A stretch of DNA of 64,000 nucleotides from Ruegeria sp. R14_0. Lineage in GTDB: Bacteria; Pseudomonadota; Alphaproteobacteria; Rhodobacterales; Rhodobacteraceae. Below, one piece after another: positions 8,271 to 16,735 of the stretch. Each line of letters opens with the position of its first letter. Within the stretch, counting starts at the first letter, position 1. The stretch lies in assembly GCF_017743975.1 (NCBI RefSeq), contig NZ_JAGHRC010000003.1, positions 62,001 to 126,000 of the forward strand, in the 5' to 3' direction. The notes below the pieces were generated by a model. The model was not told the origin of the DNA and did not search any database. It was given only the letters and a program-made list of their open reading frames with translations. Both the position numbers and the translations under genes were made by a program.

Positions 8271-9305
8271 TTATGTCAGCGGTGCGCGCAGCTGTTCAAT
8301 CAGATTTTCCATGTCTGCGGGCAAATCTGCCTCAAATCGCAGGGTTTGACCCGTTACAGGGTGCTCAAACCCCAAAACTGCAGCATGTAGTGCCTGACGT
8401 GGAAAGTTGCGGACAGCTTCGGCTGCGGCCGGGCTGAATGCTTTTGCGGCGAGTTTTCGCTTGCCCCCGTAGACCGGATCACCGACCAACCCGTGCCCGG
8501 CGTGGGCCATATGCACGCGGATCTGATGTGTGCGACCAGTTTCGAGCCAACATTCAACCAGGGCAATGCCGGCCGGATTGCCAAAGGTTTCGACAAGTCG
8601 CGCACGCGTTACGGCATGACGACCGCCGTGAAACAGAACCGCTTGTTTTTGCCGATCGGTCTTGTGCCGCGCCAGCTGCGTGGTCAGGCGCATGATGTTG
8701 CCGGGCTCAAAGCTGACGCCCTTTATCCCGCGCAGACGCGGATCATTCGCATCCGGCACGCCATAGCAGATCGCACGGTAGTAGCGCTCGACACTGTGCG
8801 CCTCGAACTGAGCGGCCAAACCGTGATGGGCCGCGTCCGATTTGGCGACCACCAGCAAGCCGCTGGTTTCCTTGTCGATACGGTGCACGATGCCTGGGCG
8901 CTTCACGCCCCCCACCCCTGAAAGATCGTCACCGCAGTGATGCAACAACGCATTGACCAAAGTGCCGTTGGGCGATCCGGGCGCAGGGTGCACGACCATG
9001 CCCGCCGGTTTGTTGATCACGATCAGCTCCGCATCCTCGAAAACGACGTCCAGCGGGATGTCTTCCGGGCCGATATGGCTTTCCTCGGCCTCGGCGACAG
9101 TGATCGCGACCGAGGCACCCTCGGTCACCTTCGCTTTGGGGTCGCGGATAACCGCACCACTGATGACGACGGCACCATCTTCGATCAACCGGGTCAGCCG
9201 GGTGCGGGACAGGTTTTCATCCGCTGGCACATCCCGCGAAAGCGCCTTATCAAGACGGGGCGGCGGATCGGCCGCGATCTGAAACTCAATCTGACGGGTG
9301 CCCAT
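8271..9305 (-). CDS. rluD: 23S rRNA pseudouridine synthase, RluD family
   Basis: A 344-residue enzyme that isomerises uridines in 23S rRNA (helix 69 for true RluD). An N-terminal S4 RNA-binding region (PRLDKALSRD to VVISGAVIRDPKAKV) precedes the RluA/RluD catalytic domain with the motif GIVHRIDKETSGLLVVAKS, whose Asp is the nucleophile. HQIRVHMAHAGHGLVGDPVYG is the second family signature. The start is the ATG at 9305, preceded by GGAAGGGA; a frame from 9455 would run through the opposing gene. RluD is the best match among RluA, C and D on length and the S4 domain. Its start codon overlaps that of the next, divergent gene. Confidence 0.92.
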   Translation of the reverse strand: MGTRQIEFQIAADPPPRLDKALSRDVPADENLSRTRLTRLIEDGAVVISGAVIRDPKAKVTEGASVAITVAEAEESHIGPEDIPLDVVFEDAELIVINKPAGMVVHPAPGSPNGTLVNALLHHCGDDLSGVGGVKRPGIVHRIDKETSGLLVVAKSDAAHHGLAAQFEAHSVERYYRAICYGVPDANDPRLRGIKGVSFEPGNIMRLTTQLARHKTDRQKQAVLFHGGRHAVTRARLVETFGNPAGIALVECWLETGRTHQIRVHMAHAGHGLVGDPVYGGKRKLAAKAFSPAAAEAVRNFPRQALHAAVLGFEHPVTGQTLRFEADLPADMENLIEQLRAPLT

Positions 9306-9609
9306 GACTGTCCCTTCCGAACCCCAAGAACCGCAGGAAACACCGCAGCTTCGACTGTTGCGGCGCATGGTCATGCTGCTGACCGCGGTGATGATTGGCG
9401 GGGTTCTAGTGACATTCGCGCTGATTGTCATCCGGCTATCGGACCGTACGCCCACCCTGCCCGATCAAGTTGAACTGCCCGACGGTGCAAAAGCGCAGGC
9501 GGTGACGATCGGAAACAACTGGTATGCCGTGGTTACCGACGACAACCGCATTCTGATCTTTGACAAAACGACCGGGAAGCAGCGACAGGAAATCACTGTA
9601 CAGGAATAG
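9304..9609 (+). CDS. Small single-pass membrane protein (DUF6476-like)
   Basis: A 101-residue protein with a short Pro/Glu/Gln-rich cytoplasmic N-terminus (to about residue 18), one transmembrane helix (MVMLLTAVMIGGVLVTFALIV) and an external domain of about 55 residues ending DKTTGKQRQEITVQE, whose sequence WYAVVTDDNRILIFDKTTG resembles a short beta-hairpin repeat. I believe it belongs to a Rhodobacteraceae family annotated as DUF6476, from memory. Start could be ATG 9304 or GTG 9298; neither has a good ribosome site. It overlaps head to head with rluD by two bases, and its stop is 3 bases from the convergent sulfotransferase-like gene. Function unknown. Confidence 0.7.
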   Translation: MTVPSEPQEPQETPQLRLLRRMVMLLTAVMIGGVLVTFALIVIRLSDRTPTLPDQVELPDGAKAQAVTIGNNWYAVVTDDNRILIFDKTTGKQRQEITVQE

Positions 9610-9612
9610 CGC

Positions 9613-10596
9613 CTATTGGCTTAACGCCATCCGAAACACGATCTCGGATGCCTGGCGCAAGGCCTCATATTCCTCGGCAGTATCCCTACGGAAAAGCTTG
9701 TCCTCTTCGCTGAGCTGTTTCGGTGCGAACAACTCAGCCCGGTCGGGAAAGAACTCCTGCTGGAATGCCACGTCATGCTTGGCCAGATACTCGTCCAGCC
9801 AGGCGCGCTCATCCGGTTCCAGTACATCATTGCGACGCAGCATTGCCGGGTCGTCCACGACCATGCGGCGCAATTGACGGCTTTTTTGCCGCCCAAGCGC
9901 ACGCGCGACGATTCCAAAGGCCTCACTGGCGGCGCGGGACTGGGACGGGTTTGATGTCGCTTCCGGGGACTGCCCTTCGGCCAAGGGCGTGCCGATCCGG
10001 GACAGCACATCATCAACTACATTGCCCCGCACCATGTCCGAGCGTTCATACAAAAGCGGCACAATCGTAACCCCGGGAAAGGCTGTTCGTATCTGCGCCA
10101 GTTTTGCGGAAAAGCTCAGCCTTTCGGGCTGTTCGCGGATCTGATCAAGCTGGGCGCGAATAAACTCACTCGCACCGCCCGGCAAACGCCCGTTCTTGGC
10201 GCGCTGCTTGTAGTCCGCTTCAAGAAAATCCGAATAGCGGCGGCAGTAAAACGTGATCCGAAGCGCCCTAGACGGGATGTCGGTGAACACTTCGGCCAAA
10301 CGAGTCAAATCGCAGGAATAGAACATCTCGGATGAGACCAGACAGGTTCGGTCCGAAAACTCATCAAACTCGCTGGTCATCGCCGCGCGAAACGGGTCCA
10401 TAGGTCCGGCGTTTCGGTTGATGTGAAACGCAACGATATTGTGGCTCAAGGCCGGACGCTGGCTGCCTTCCAACCGGCGTCGGCCCGCCTCCATGTAACG
10501 CAGACCGATTTCGTCCAGAAGCGCACCGTTGCTGCGCAGAAACCCCTGCAGGGCAGTCGTGCCGGTTTTTGGCATTCCCATATGCAGCCAAAGCAT
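9613..10596 (-). CDS. Sulfotransferase-like P-loop protein
   Basis: A 327-residue protein that opens with a PAPS-binding-type P-loop, HMGMPKTGTTALQGFLRSN, at residues 5-22. This is the form found in bacterial sulfotransferase-family proteins (MPKTGTT). A second family feature is the strand-helix LRITFYCRRYSDFLEADYKQ, which corresponds to the 3'-phosphate-binding region. The remainder is helical, ending in a coiled, charged tail. It would transfer sulfate from PAPS to a sugar or other hydroxyl; the acceptor is unknown. The ATG at 10596 has AGGAG upstream. It is the last gene of a leftward five-gene glycan-type cluster. Moderate confidence in activity because many members are uncharacterised. 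Confidence 0.75.
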   Translation of the reverse strand: MLWLHMGMPKTGTTALQGFLRSNGALLDEIGLRYMEAGRRRLEGSQRPALSHNIVAFHINRNAGPMDPFRAAMTSEFDEFSDRTCLVSSEMFYSCDLTRLAEVFTDIPSRALRITFYCRRYSDFLEADYKQRAKNGRLPGGASEFIRAQLDQIREQPERLSFSAKLAQIRTAFPGVTIVPLLYERSDMVRGNVVDDVLSRIGTPLAEGQSPEATSNPSQSRAASEAFGIVARALGRQKSRQLRRMVVDDPAMLRRNDVLEPDERAWLDEYLAKHDVAFQQEFFPDRAELFAPKQLSEEDKLFRRDTAEEYEALRQASEIVFRMALSQ

Positions 10597-10627
10597 CTGG
10601 TTGCTCCTGTAACTGAGTAGCGCCGCG

Positions 10628-11626
10628 CTAGGCCCGTTGGCCTGTCGTGAAACCAGCAGTCATCTGTTGCATCAAATCCTGCATTTCGGGCAGTTCGCGC
10701 AGTTGTTCGATTTGCTGGCGGTGCAAATCGCACGAGGCGTGGTGCAGACGGGCGACCTCGGAATCGCGCAACATGTCGTAGAAATGCTCTCGCTTACGCT
10801 CCAGAACCGCATCGATAGAGGTGTTCGTTTCGGCGTTGTGATTCATCATGTTCCAGTATTCCAAACCAAGACTTTCGCCCAGATGGTGGGCACGGCCACG
10901 CATCTTTTTGACCAGATAGCTTTCGCAGGACTTCAGCGCATAGTGGTTAACCTGCACGAACTCGTACCCGACAGAGTCGCGCGCCGAACGCCAGCTTCTG
11001 TCGAAATAGCGCTCGGGCATAAGCTGGCCTGATCCGTTGTACCAGTGACAGTCCTCCATGGTGTCGACGGTGGGACGTTTGGGGCGGTGAACACCCAATA
11101 CATCCCAAATCCCGCGTTGGAACATGGTTTTGAAACCCCAGGCCTGTGGTGGGCGAAACACCTGTTCTGGCGCGGCTTGCCGGAATTGTTCGGACAGGAA
11201 CCGGTCTTCATACCGAACAACGCCAGCATTTCCGAACAGTCGCCATGTCATGGAAATCGTCTTAGCATCTGGGATGGCATCCGTCAGAGCCCGCATCGTG
11301 TGGTCGCCGGTTTTAACGTTGATGTGCTCATCCGCATCAATCACGATGACCCAATCCTGCGGGCGTGCAACGTCCATTTTCATAAAAGTTCTGTAGGCGC
11401 GCTTCTGCGGGCTGGTCTTGCGACGCGAGTTGTTATCGACGTGAGTTACAATGCCCAACTCATCCAACCGCTGCAGCAAAGCATCCGTGCCATCTGTGCA
11501 GTCGTTGGTCATGACGACCATCTGATCAATGCCTATCGCGCGGTTATGCGCCACCCATTCCAGCACAAACGGGCCTTCATTCTTCATCGGCGTGATACTG
11601 ATGTATCGGGGATCCTGATCGGCCAA
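10628..11626 (-). CDS. Glycosyltransferase family 2 protein (GT2_4 type)
   Basis: A 332-residue GT-A enzyme of the Glyco_tranf_2_4 type. The N-terminus ISITPMKNEGPFVLEWVAHN is the family hallmark, TNDCTDGTDALLQRL is the nucleotide-sugar loop, and WVIVIDADEHINV contains the DxD metal site near residue 98. It uses an unknown nucleotide sugar and acceptor. The start is a TTG at 11626, which gives 13 residues before MKNEG. The paralogue at 14675-15658 has 11 residues before the same motif, which supports this unusual start; AGGG lies upstream. It is followed 31 bases later by the sulfotransferase-like gene on the same strand. Confidence 0.82.
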   Translation of the reverse strand: MADQDPRYISITPMKNEGPFVLEWVAHNRAIGIDQMVVMTNDCTDGTDALLQRLDELGIVTHVDNNSRRKTSPQKRAYRTFMKMDVARPQDWVIVIDADEHINVKTGDHTMRALTDAIPDAKTISMTWRLFGNAGVVRYEDRFLSEQFRQAAPEQVFRPPQAWGFKTMFQRGIWDVLGVHRPKRPTVDTMEDCHWYNGSGQLMPERYFDRSWRSARDSVGYEFVQVNHYALKSCESYLVKKMRGRAHHLGESLGLEYWNMMNHNAETNTSIDAVLERKREHFYDMLRDSEVARLHHASCDLHRQQIEQLRELPEMQDLMQQMTAGFTTGQRA

Positions 11627-11733
11627 ATTAACTGCCCTGACATTTTTTCTTGCCCGACAAAGATCGGGAGCATTCGGAATTTGCGCGTAAATTACGTTGA
11701 TTTAGTGGAACTACCAAGGGGAAATCCGGGCCA

Positions 11734-13728
11734 TCAACCTCCTGCCCGTTTCAGCTGGTTTGCAAAGCGTTTGTATGGCGGGAAAAGGTCATGTGCCTTC
11801 TTTAGGTAACGCCGGGCTTTTCCTTTCTCGCCACGTCGCAGGTGAATCTGACCGGCCATCCCCTGAATCGAGGCTGTCGCATCGTCGATGTCAGCCGCAT
11901 TCAATATCTGACTCTCGCCTTGCTCGACCGCGCCTACTCTTTCCAAAAGTCGTCCCATTGCAAACATCAGGAAAGGGTTTTCAGGGTCGCAGGCCAGTGC
12001 CTCTGCCATTGACGACCGCGCTTTATCGGAGTCTCCGGAAAGCTCGAACAGGTCCGCCAAACGCTTATGATACAATGGGTTATCGGGGCAAGCTGACCGG
12101 ATGTTTCGGGCTTGGTCAATCGCTGCCGAAACCGACAGATCCCCCAGATGCGTCCGCAACATGGTTTCCAGGCTTTGGCGTCTTGGGTCATCGTCCGAGA
12201 TGTCTTTGGCCTGAGCCACACCATCCAACAGCGTGTGCATCCTGGCGTGGTCCGCAAACAGGCGTTTCGCCTTTTGATCCAGTGCCAATTCCGACCAGTC
12301 GACAAGAACCATGTCAAAATTGCAGGGCACCCGAACAACAACTTTCAGCTGAACCAGGTAGAGGCTGTTGAATGGCGGAAACCGCCGACGCCGGACAAAT
12401 CTTTGCAACCCCCAATCCACCGGCGGAAACAGACGGAACGGCAGTTGATCACGGTACACCATTCGTGACCCAAGCACGATCACATCCGGCCGCAAAGGCT
12501 TTGCCCAAAATGATCGGGCAAAATGCCGACCAGCCGACCAACGCTTTTTTTGCGCCCCCAAGGCTGCGGCCATCACGGCGCACAATACCGCATAGTCTTC
12601 GGGCCACAGATTTTCATTCTCAAGCCCGGCTTTTGCCAGTTCTGCGCTTTCTTTCCATTTTGAAAGGTACAGACAATTGATCGCCTGCAGCAGTGGTAGG
12701 AAAGCATTGTCCGCATCAGTCGCGAGAATGGGCTTTGCCAAATCATAGGCCTGATCACACCGATCCTGAGCGCCCAGATACTGATTTGCTTTTGCATACA
12801 AATGGGCCGCTTCCGACGCGTTTAAGAATGCGGTCGGTCCTTGCGCGACGCGATCAATCACTCGTTCCGTTGCTGTGACGATCTCCGGCTCGGTCAATAC
12901 GTCCCGGAAAACCAACCTTTGCCTGCCGGAAATGCGTGCGGCAGCCATCGAAAAGGCCGAGATATACGGCGCAATCACCTGATCTGCGCGGGACATCGTA
13001 TAAAGTTCAAGAAAGTCCCGTTTTGCGCGTGTCATGCCAGAGACGTCGGCAATGTCCGACATCTTCAACAGCTTCGGGAACCGTTTCTGAAACCGCGCGA
13101 TCAGCTCAGGTTGGTCCGAGAACATGATGGCCGTCTTGTCGGCGTTTTTCTCAAGGTGCGCCTCGTACAGCTCTTCGGGTTCGATCTTGGCAGGCCATGT
13201 CGTATGCTTCCACGGCAACCCGTTGAGGATATCGCCACGCCGGATGTGATAGGCCGAAACGCCCTGCCCGGACAGTTTGGCATCCGCGCGTTCCATAATG
13301 GCGCGTATTTCGTCCGTGAACCCGACCTGATGGATAAAGTCACGATACCGCGGACGGATGGCTTCGATGTCTTCCCATGGGAAGGCCAGAACCTCGAACC
13401 CTTCTTCCACGATAACCGATCTGCCCGCGTTCAAATGGGCGATCAGACGGTCGGGCGAGGTGTCGTTTTGAAAGGACCAGATCGGCAGGGCATTCTGCGT
13501 CAGCTTGCCGAACTCCTTCTGGCTCAGAAAATGATCGTCCATCCAGGTTTGGGTAAACAATTCCTGCGGTTGATCCAGCTCGGGCGCGTCAGCGCCCTGC
13601 GGAAACCAATTCACTCGGTAAGTCGTCCCAAAATCTTCGGCCAGACGGATACAGGTCAGCATCATCAGCAACCGCGCGCCCATGCGGTCCTTGCGCTGAC
13701 CAATGAATACGCCCTTTTTGGATGTCAT
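11734..13728 (-). CDS. Fucosyltransferase-like domain fused to TPR repeats
   Basis: A 664-residue protein with two parts. Residues 1 to about 300 look like a GT-B fold of the GT11/GT23/GT65 fucosyltransferase superfamily. GQRKDRMGARLLMMLTCIRLA is an N-terminal glycine/arginine loop; SAYHIRRGD at 158-166 is the HxRRGD motif that binds the GDP-sugar; MFSDQPELIARF and ELYTMSRADQVIAPYISAFS fit the C-terminal nucleotide-binding elements. Residues about 305-664 are TPR-like helical repeats (AKANQYLGAQDRCDQAYDLA, SGDSDKARSSMAEALACDPE). The ATG at 13728 overlaps the previous stop (ATGA), so translation is coupled. The family call rests on HIRRGD and fold order; donor sugar is not known. Confidence 0.7.
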   Translation of the reverse strand: MTSKKGVFIGQRKDRMGARLLMMLTCIRLAEDFGTTYRVNWFPQGADAPELDQPQELFTQTWMDDHFLSQKEFGKLTQNALPIWSFQNDTSPDRLIAHLNAGRSVIVEEGFEVLAFPWEDIEAIRPRYRDFIHQVGFTDEIRAIMERADAKLSGQGVSAYHIRRGDILNGLPWKHTTWPAKIEPEELYEAHLEKNADKTAIMFSDQPELIARFQKRFPKLLKMSDIADVSGMTRAKRDFLELYTMSRADQVIAPYISAFSMAAARISGRQRLVFRDVLTEPEIVTATERVIDRVAQGPTAFLNASEAAHLYAKANQYLGAQDRCDQAYDLAKPILATDADNAFLPLLQAINCLYLSKWKESAELAKAGLENENLWPEDYAVLCAVMAAALGAQKKRWSAGRHFARSFWAKPLRPDVIVLGSRMVYRDQLPFRLFPPVDWGLQRFVRRRRFPPFNSLYLVQLKVVVRVPCNFDMVLVDWSELALDQKAKRLFADHARMHTLLDGVAQAKDISDDDPRRQSLETMLRTHLGDLSVSAAIDQARNIRSACPDNPLYHKRLADLFELSGDSDKARSSMAEALACDPENPFLMFAMGRLLERVGAVEQGESQILNAADIDDATASIQGMAGQIHLRRGEKGKARRYLKKAHDLFPPYKRFANQLKRAGG

Positions 13729-14669
13729 TGGCTGTCCTTCGCGGCCTCGGCTGCGGCTTGGCGCCTTAACCTGCGAAATCTCTGCCGAGCCCGCTGAACC
13801 AATGCCGGGTGCCGTTCGCTGCCCATGGCCTCGATCCCGCGCATAAAGAGAGGCAGGCGTCGGCGTGCACGCATCAACCGGTAGAACTCGGTCGCATCCA
13901 GCGTACCGTCCATCGCGCCCAGCATCACGGGTTTCAGAATATCAAGCTTACGCAGCATAGGCGCCGCAAAGTGGTTCGAAAACCAGGTCTTGAGCAAAAC
14001 AACGTTGTCGCCCTGCAGGCGCTGGACCTGTTGCCGGTCCAGATCAAAGAACGGGTCATAGAACACATAAGCCTTCCCCGCAGCCTGTACGGTCTGTGCC
14101 GCGTCGCTTGCGGGCAGATCCCAATTCTGAACGCGGCCAAAGCGATAACGCGTCTCCCACGGGACCAGCCGTTCATCCAGCGTTGTCTGCGGGTTGAATG
14201 CGATCACATTTGCCCCGGGAACATGGGCAGAAAAGGTCAGTGCACCAAATCCGCCCATCGACGCACCGGCAAAAACCACCTGATCGAACCGGTCAAAGAA
14301 CCCCTCGGCCACTTTGCCATCGAAATACGACAGAATTTCGGGATCGCGATACCACGCCTTGGTGCGGGCAAAGACCCCCATATGAGACCACCCTTCGTCG
14401 CGAAAGAACTTCCACCCCCAGGGCTCGCGCGCAAAGGACAGATCATTCGCGTTTGCGATGTTGTCGAAGCTGACCACTAGCCGCTTGGCGCTGCGCTGGT
14501 GGAAGAGGATCGAGTGGCGGTCCAGCTTTTGTAAAAACCCTGTGCCGTCGCCGCCAGGGTAAAGCTCGACGAACCAAGGCGGCGCAGGATCTGTCAAAAT
14601 CCGCTCATAGCCCGTCTTGCGATCGGGATGTTCTGGCTGCAACTGCTCTTTCGAAAGGTCTTCGGCCAT
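13725..14669 (-). CDS. Alpha/beta-hydrolase-fold protein of glycan cluster
   Basis: A 314-residue protein with a nucleophile-elbow motif FAGASMGGFGALTFSAHVPG near residues 132-150, in an alpha/beta-hydrolase context (LVVSFDNIANAND before, NVIAFNPQT after). The arrangement resembles proteins next to glycosyltransferases in Roseobacter genomes and, loosely, acyl-esterase or acetyl-transfer accessory proteins. A catalytic Asp/His pair is not obvious to me; HFAAPMLRKL could supply the His. The C-terminus is strongly basic (ARQRFRRLRRQAAAEAAK). No signal peptide is present. It lies 5 bases after a GT2 gene and overlaps the FUT-TPR gene by 4 bases, so it belongs to the same operon. It might modify the glycan with or remove an acyl group (inference). 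Confidence 0.65.
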   Translation of the reverse strand: MAEDLSKEQLQPEHPDRKTGYERILTDPAPPWFVELYPGGDGTGFLQKLDRHSILFHQRSAKRLVVSFDNIANANDLSFAREPWGWKFFRDEGWSHMGVFARTKAWYRDPEILSYFDGKVAEGFFDRFDQVVFAGASMGGFGALTFSAHVPGANVIAFNPQTTLDERLVPWETRYRFGRVQNWDLPASDAAQTVQAAGKAYVFYDPFFDLDRQQVQRLQGDNVVLLKTWFSNHFAAPMLRKLDILKPVMLGAMDGTLDATEFYRLMRARRRLPLFMRGIEAMGSERHPALVQRARQRFRRLRRQAAAEAAKDSQ

Positions 14670-14674
14670 GGCGA

Positions 14675-15658
14675 TCAGATCAGGTTGTCAGCCAACCAGG
14701 CGCGAAACTCGACCCATTCGGGGCGCATTTTGATTTCGGACACCTTGTCACGATGCCACGCACAGGCCTGAGTGTGAAGGCCACGCAACTGGGGGTCGGC
14801 TTTCAACTCTTCCAACAAGGGTGCCGCTCGGCGAGCTACAGGCAATATCGATTGGTCCGTTTCCTTGTTGGCATTCATGTCCTGCCAATAGGATTGCCCC
14901 TGATCCACCCGGATATGGTTCGTCCGCCCGCGGTCTCGTTTGACCAGAAATCCGTCCATGGACCGGACCGAGTAATGGTGGATTCGCCCCAAAGAGTGAT
15001 CGAAGTTACGCCACGCCCGCCAACCCACTTTGTCTGCTGGGAACAGATTGCCCCCGGCGTCTGACCAAGCAATGTCTGCCGCTTGTTCATCGTCAAACCC
15101 TTTTGGACGATGCGGCCCGAAACGGGTGAATTTACCGTTGTTTCGGAACAGTGTCTTCAGGCCATAGGCGCGCCCCGAATGATATGGGAATTCCTGATCC
15201 CCCATCAAAAACGCCTCGGTCACCGGTTTGTCTTCAAAACTGATATTGCCGGAGCTGCCGAACAGTTTCCACGCGAAAGAAATCGCATCAACGGGCTGCC
15301 CTGCCCGGCCTTCCACCTCGGCGATCAGGTCATGGAAACTGTTATCGCCGCAGCGGATGTTCCAGAATTCGTCCACATCCAGACACAACAGCCAATCAGC
15401 CTCTTTCACCTTGGGCTGACGACGCGCGCGGCGCAGCATCTGGTGCTGGGGGTTACCGCCTTCCTTAACCTCGTTACTGACATGAGTGGCCAAGCCAAGC
15501 TCTTGCAGTCTGGTGGCGATCTGATCGGTTCCGTCGTCACAATCGTTGGTGAAAATCACAAAGTGATCGACACCAAGTGTTTTATGAAACGCGACCCATT
15601 CCAGCATGTAAGGGCCTTCGTTCTTCATTGTTGTGAACACGGTAATGGTCTGAGGCAT
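14675..15658 (-). CDS. Glycosyltransferase family 2 protein (GT2_4 type), cluster first gene
   Basis: A 327-residue GT-A enzyme paralogous to the product at 10628-11626. It has TVFTTMKNEGPYMLEWVAFH, then TNDCDDGTDQIATRLQELG, then LLCLDVDEFWNI with the DxD site. The two share roughly the same layout through the C-terminal ISWKLFGSSG-like and HHYSVRSMDGFLVKRDRGR segments, so they arose by duplication. The ATG at 15658 has GGAAGAG at a 7-base spacing; an upstream GTG is less likely. It is the promoter-proximal gene of the leftward cluster, starting about 150 bases from the tRNA-Leu 3' end. Donor and acceptor are unknown. Confidence 0.83.
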   Translation of the reverse strand: MPQTITVFTTMKNEGPYMLEWVAFHKTLGVDHFVIFTNDCDDGTDQIATRLQELGLATHVSNEVKEGGNPQHQMLRRARRQPKVKEADWLLCLDVDEFWNIRCGDNSFHDLIAEVEGRAGQPVDAISFAWKLFGSSGNISFEDKPVTEAFLMGDQEFPYHSGRAYGLKTLFRNNGKFTRFGPHRPKGFDDEQAADIAWSDAGGNLFPADKVGWRAWRNFDHSLGRIHHYSVRSMDGFLVKRDRGRTNHIRVDQGQSYWQDMNANKETDQSILPVARRAAPLLEELKADPQLRGLHTQACAWHRDKVSEIKMRPEWVEFRAWLADNLI

Positions 15659-15807
15659 TAACACTCTTCCGGCTTGGTATTGCCCTACTCATACACATCC
15701 CCGCCAGCATGGGCGAGACTGGAAATCGCGGTCTGGGGACTCGGGGCGCGAGTGGTGCAACTCTACACTGTAGAGAAACCGAGAAATGGTGAATATCTGC
15801 TTAATTT

Positions 15808-15894
15808 TGGTGCGGTCGAGAAGACTCGAACTTCCACGGGAGTTACCCCACAGCGACCTCAACGCTGCGCGTCTACCAATTCCGCCACGACCGC
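15808..15894 (-). tRNA. tRNA-Leu (anticodon GAG)
   Basis: The reverse strand folds as a class II tRNA with a long variable arm. The acceptor stem GCGGTCG (from 15894) pairs with CGACCGC (15818-15812), followed by discriminator A at 15811 and an encoded CCA to 15808. The D-arm contains AATTGGTAGAC. The anticodon stem CAGCG/CGCTG encloses the loop TTGAGGT, so the anticodon is GAG. The T-arm carries GTTCGAGTC. It reads CUC and CUU codons. Confidence 0.97.
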
Positions 15895-16036
15895 ACTGCC
15901 AATGACTTGGTAAAGGGGCGTATAGACGGTGGCGTTCAGGATGTGAAGAGGCAAAAAACACGTCCGTTTGAATTCCTTTTCTCCGTTTATATCTGTACCA
16001 CAGACCGAACCCGTCGCCACTTCCCGGAGCCCGATC

Positions 16037-16696
16037 ATGAGCGCGCAAGATCCCCGTCCCGTCATTCAGATCGACATCGTCTCGGACGTTGTCTGCCCGT
16101 GGTGCATCGTGGGTTTTCGCCAGCTTGATCAGGCTTTGCGCGAAGAGGGTGTGCTTGCCCAGCTGAGGTGGCATCCGTTCGAGCTGAACCCGGAAATGCC
16201 GCCCGAAGGGCAAAACCTGCGCGAGCACATCATGGAGAAGTATGGCTCGACCGCCGAGCAGAGCCAACAGGCCCGCGACCGCCTCATCCAGATCGGGGAT
16301 GAACTGGGGTTTGTGTTCAACTTTGATGACGACAGCCGCATCGTGAATACCTTTGCCGCCCATCAGTTGCTGGATTGGGCCGACACTCAGGGCCGCCAGC
16401 ATCCTTTGAAGATGGCCTTGTTCGACGCCTATTTTACGAACCAGCGCGACGTATCGCAGACCGACGTTTTACTGGATGCAGTGCGAACCGCCGGGCTTGA
16501 CCCAGAGGCCGCCCGTGTCGCTCTGAACTCGGGCGATCATATTGCACCGGTTCGCGAACGGCAGCGTTTTTGGTCGGGGCACGGCATCTCGGGTGTTCCG
16601 TCGATGGTGTTTGGTGGCAAGTACCTTGTCACCGGGGCGCAAGGGGCTGAGACATATGCCGAGGCAATCCGGCGTTGCCTGGCCGAGGCCGCGTAA
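16037..16696 (+). CDS. DsbA-family protein, FrnE type
   Basis: A 219-residue thioredoxin-fold protein with a large helical insert, of the DsbA/FrnE type. The redox motif CPWC is at residues 21-24 (DVVCPWCIVG), with the expected cis-proline region GVPSMVFGGKYLVTGAQG at the C-terminus. No signal peptide is seen, which separates it from periplasmic DsbA; FrnE-like members act as cytoplasmic disulfide isomerase-type proteins. The ATG at 16037 has GGAG upstream; a TTG-started extension from 15968 is unlikely. It begins about 140 bases after the tRNA and is followed 40 bases later by lipB. Confidence 0.87.
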   Translation: MSAQDPRPVIQIDIVSDVVCPWCIVGFRQLDQALREEGVLAQLRWHPFELNPEMPPEGQNLREHIMEKYGSTAEQSQQARDRLIQIGDELGFVFNFDDDSRIVNTFAAHQLLDWADTQGRQHPLKMALFDAYFTNQRDVSQTDVLLDAVRTAGLDPEAARVALNSGDHIAPVRERQRFWSGHGISGVPSMVFGGKYLVTGAQGAETYAEAIRRCLAEAA

Positions 16697-16735
16697 CCTC
16701 TTTTCTTCGCCCTGCCCTGACGGTAAGGAACCGCT

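Noticed and set aside
11653..11668. CCCGA/TCGGG hairpin between the FUT-TPR and GT2 genes
   Set aside because: It has no T-tract on the strand that is transcribed, and it lies upstream of the next gene of the cluster, so a terminator is not supported.
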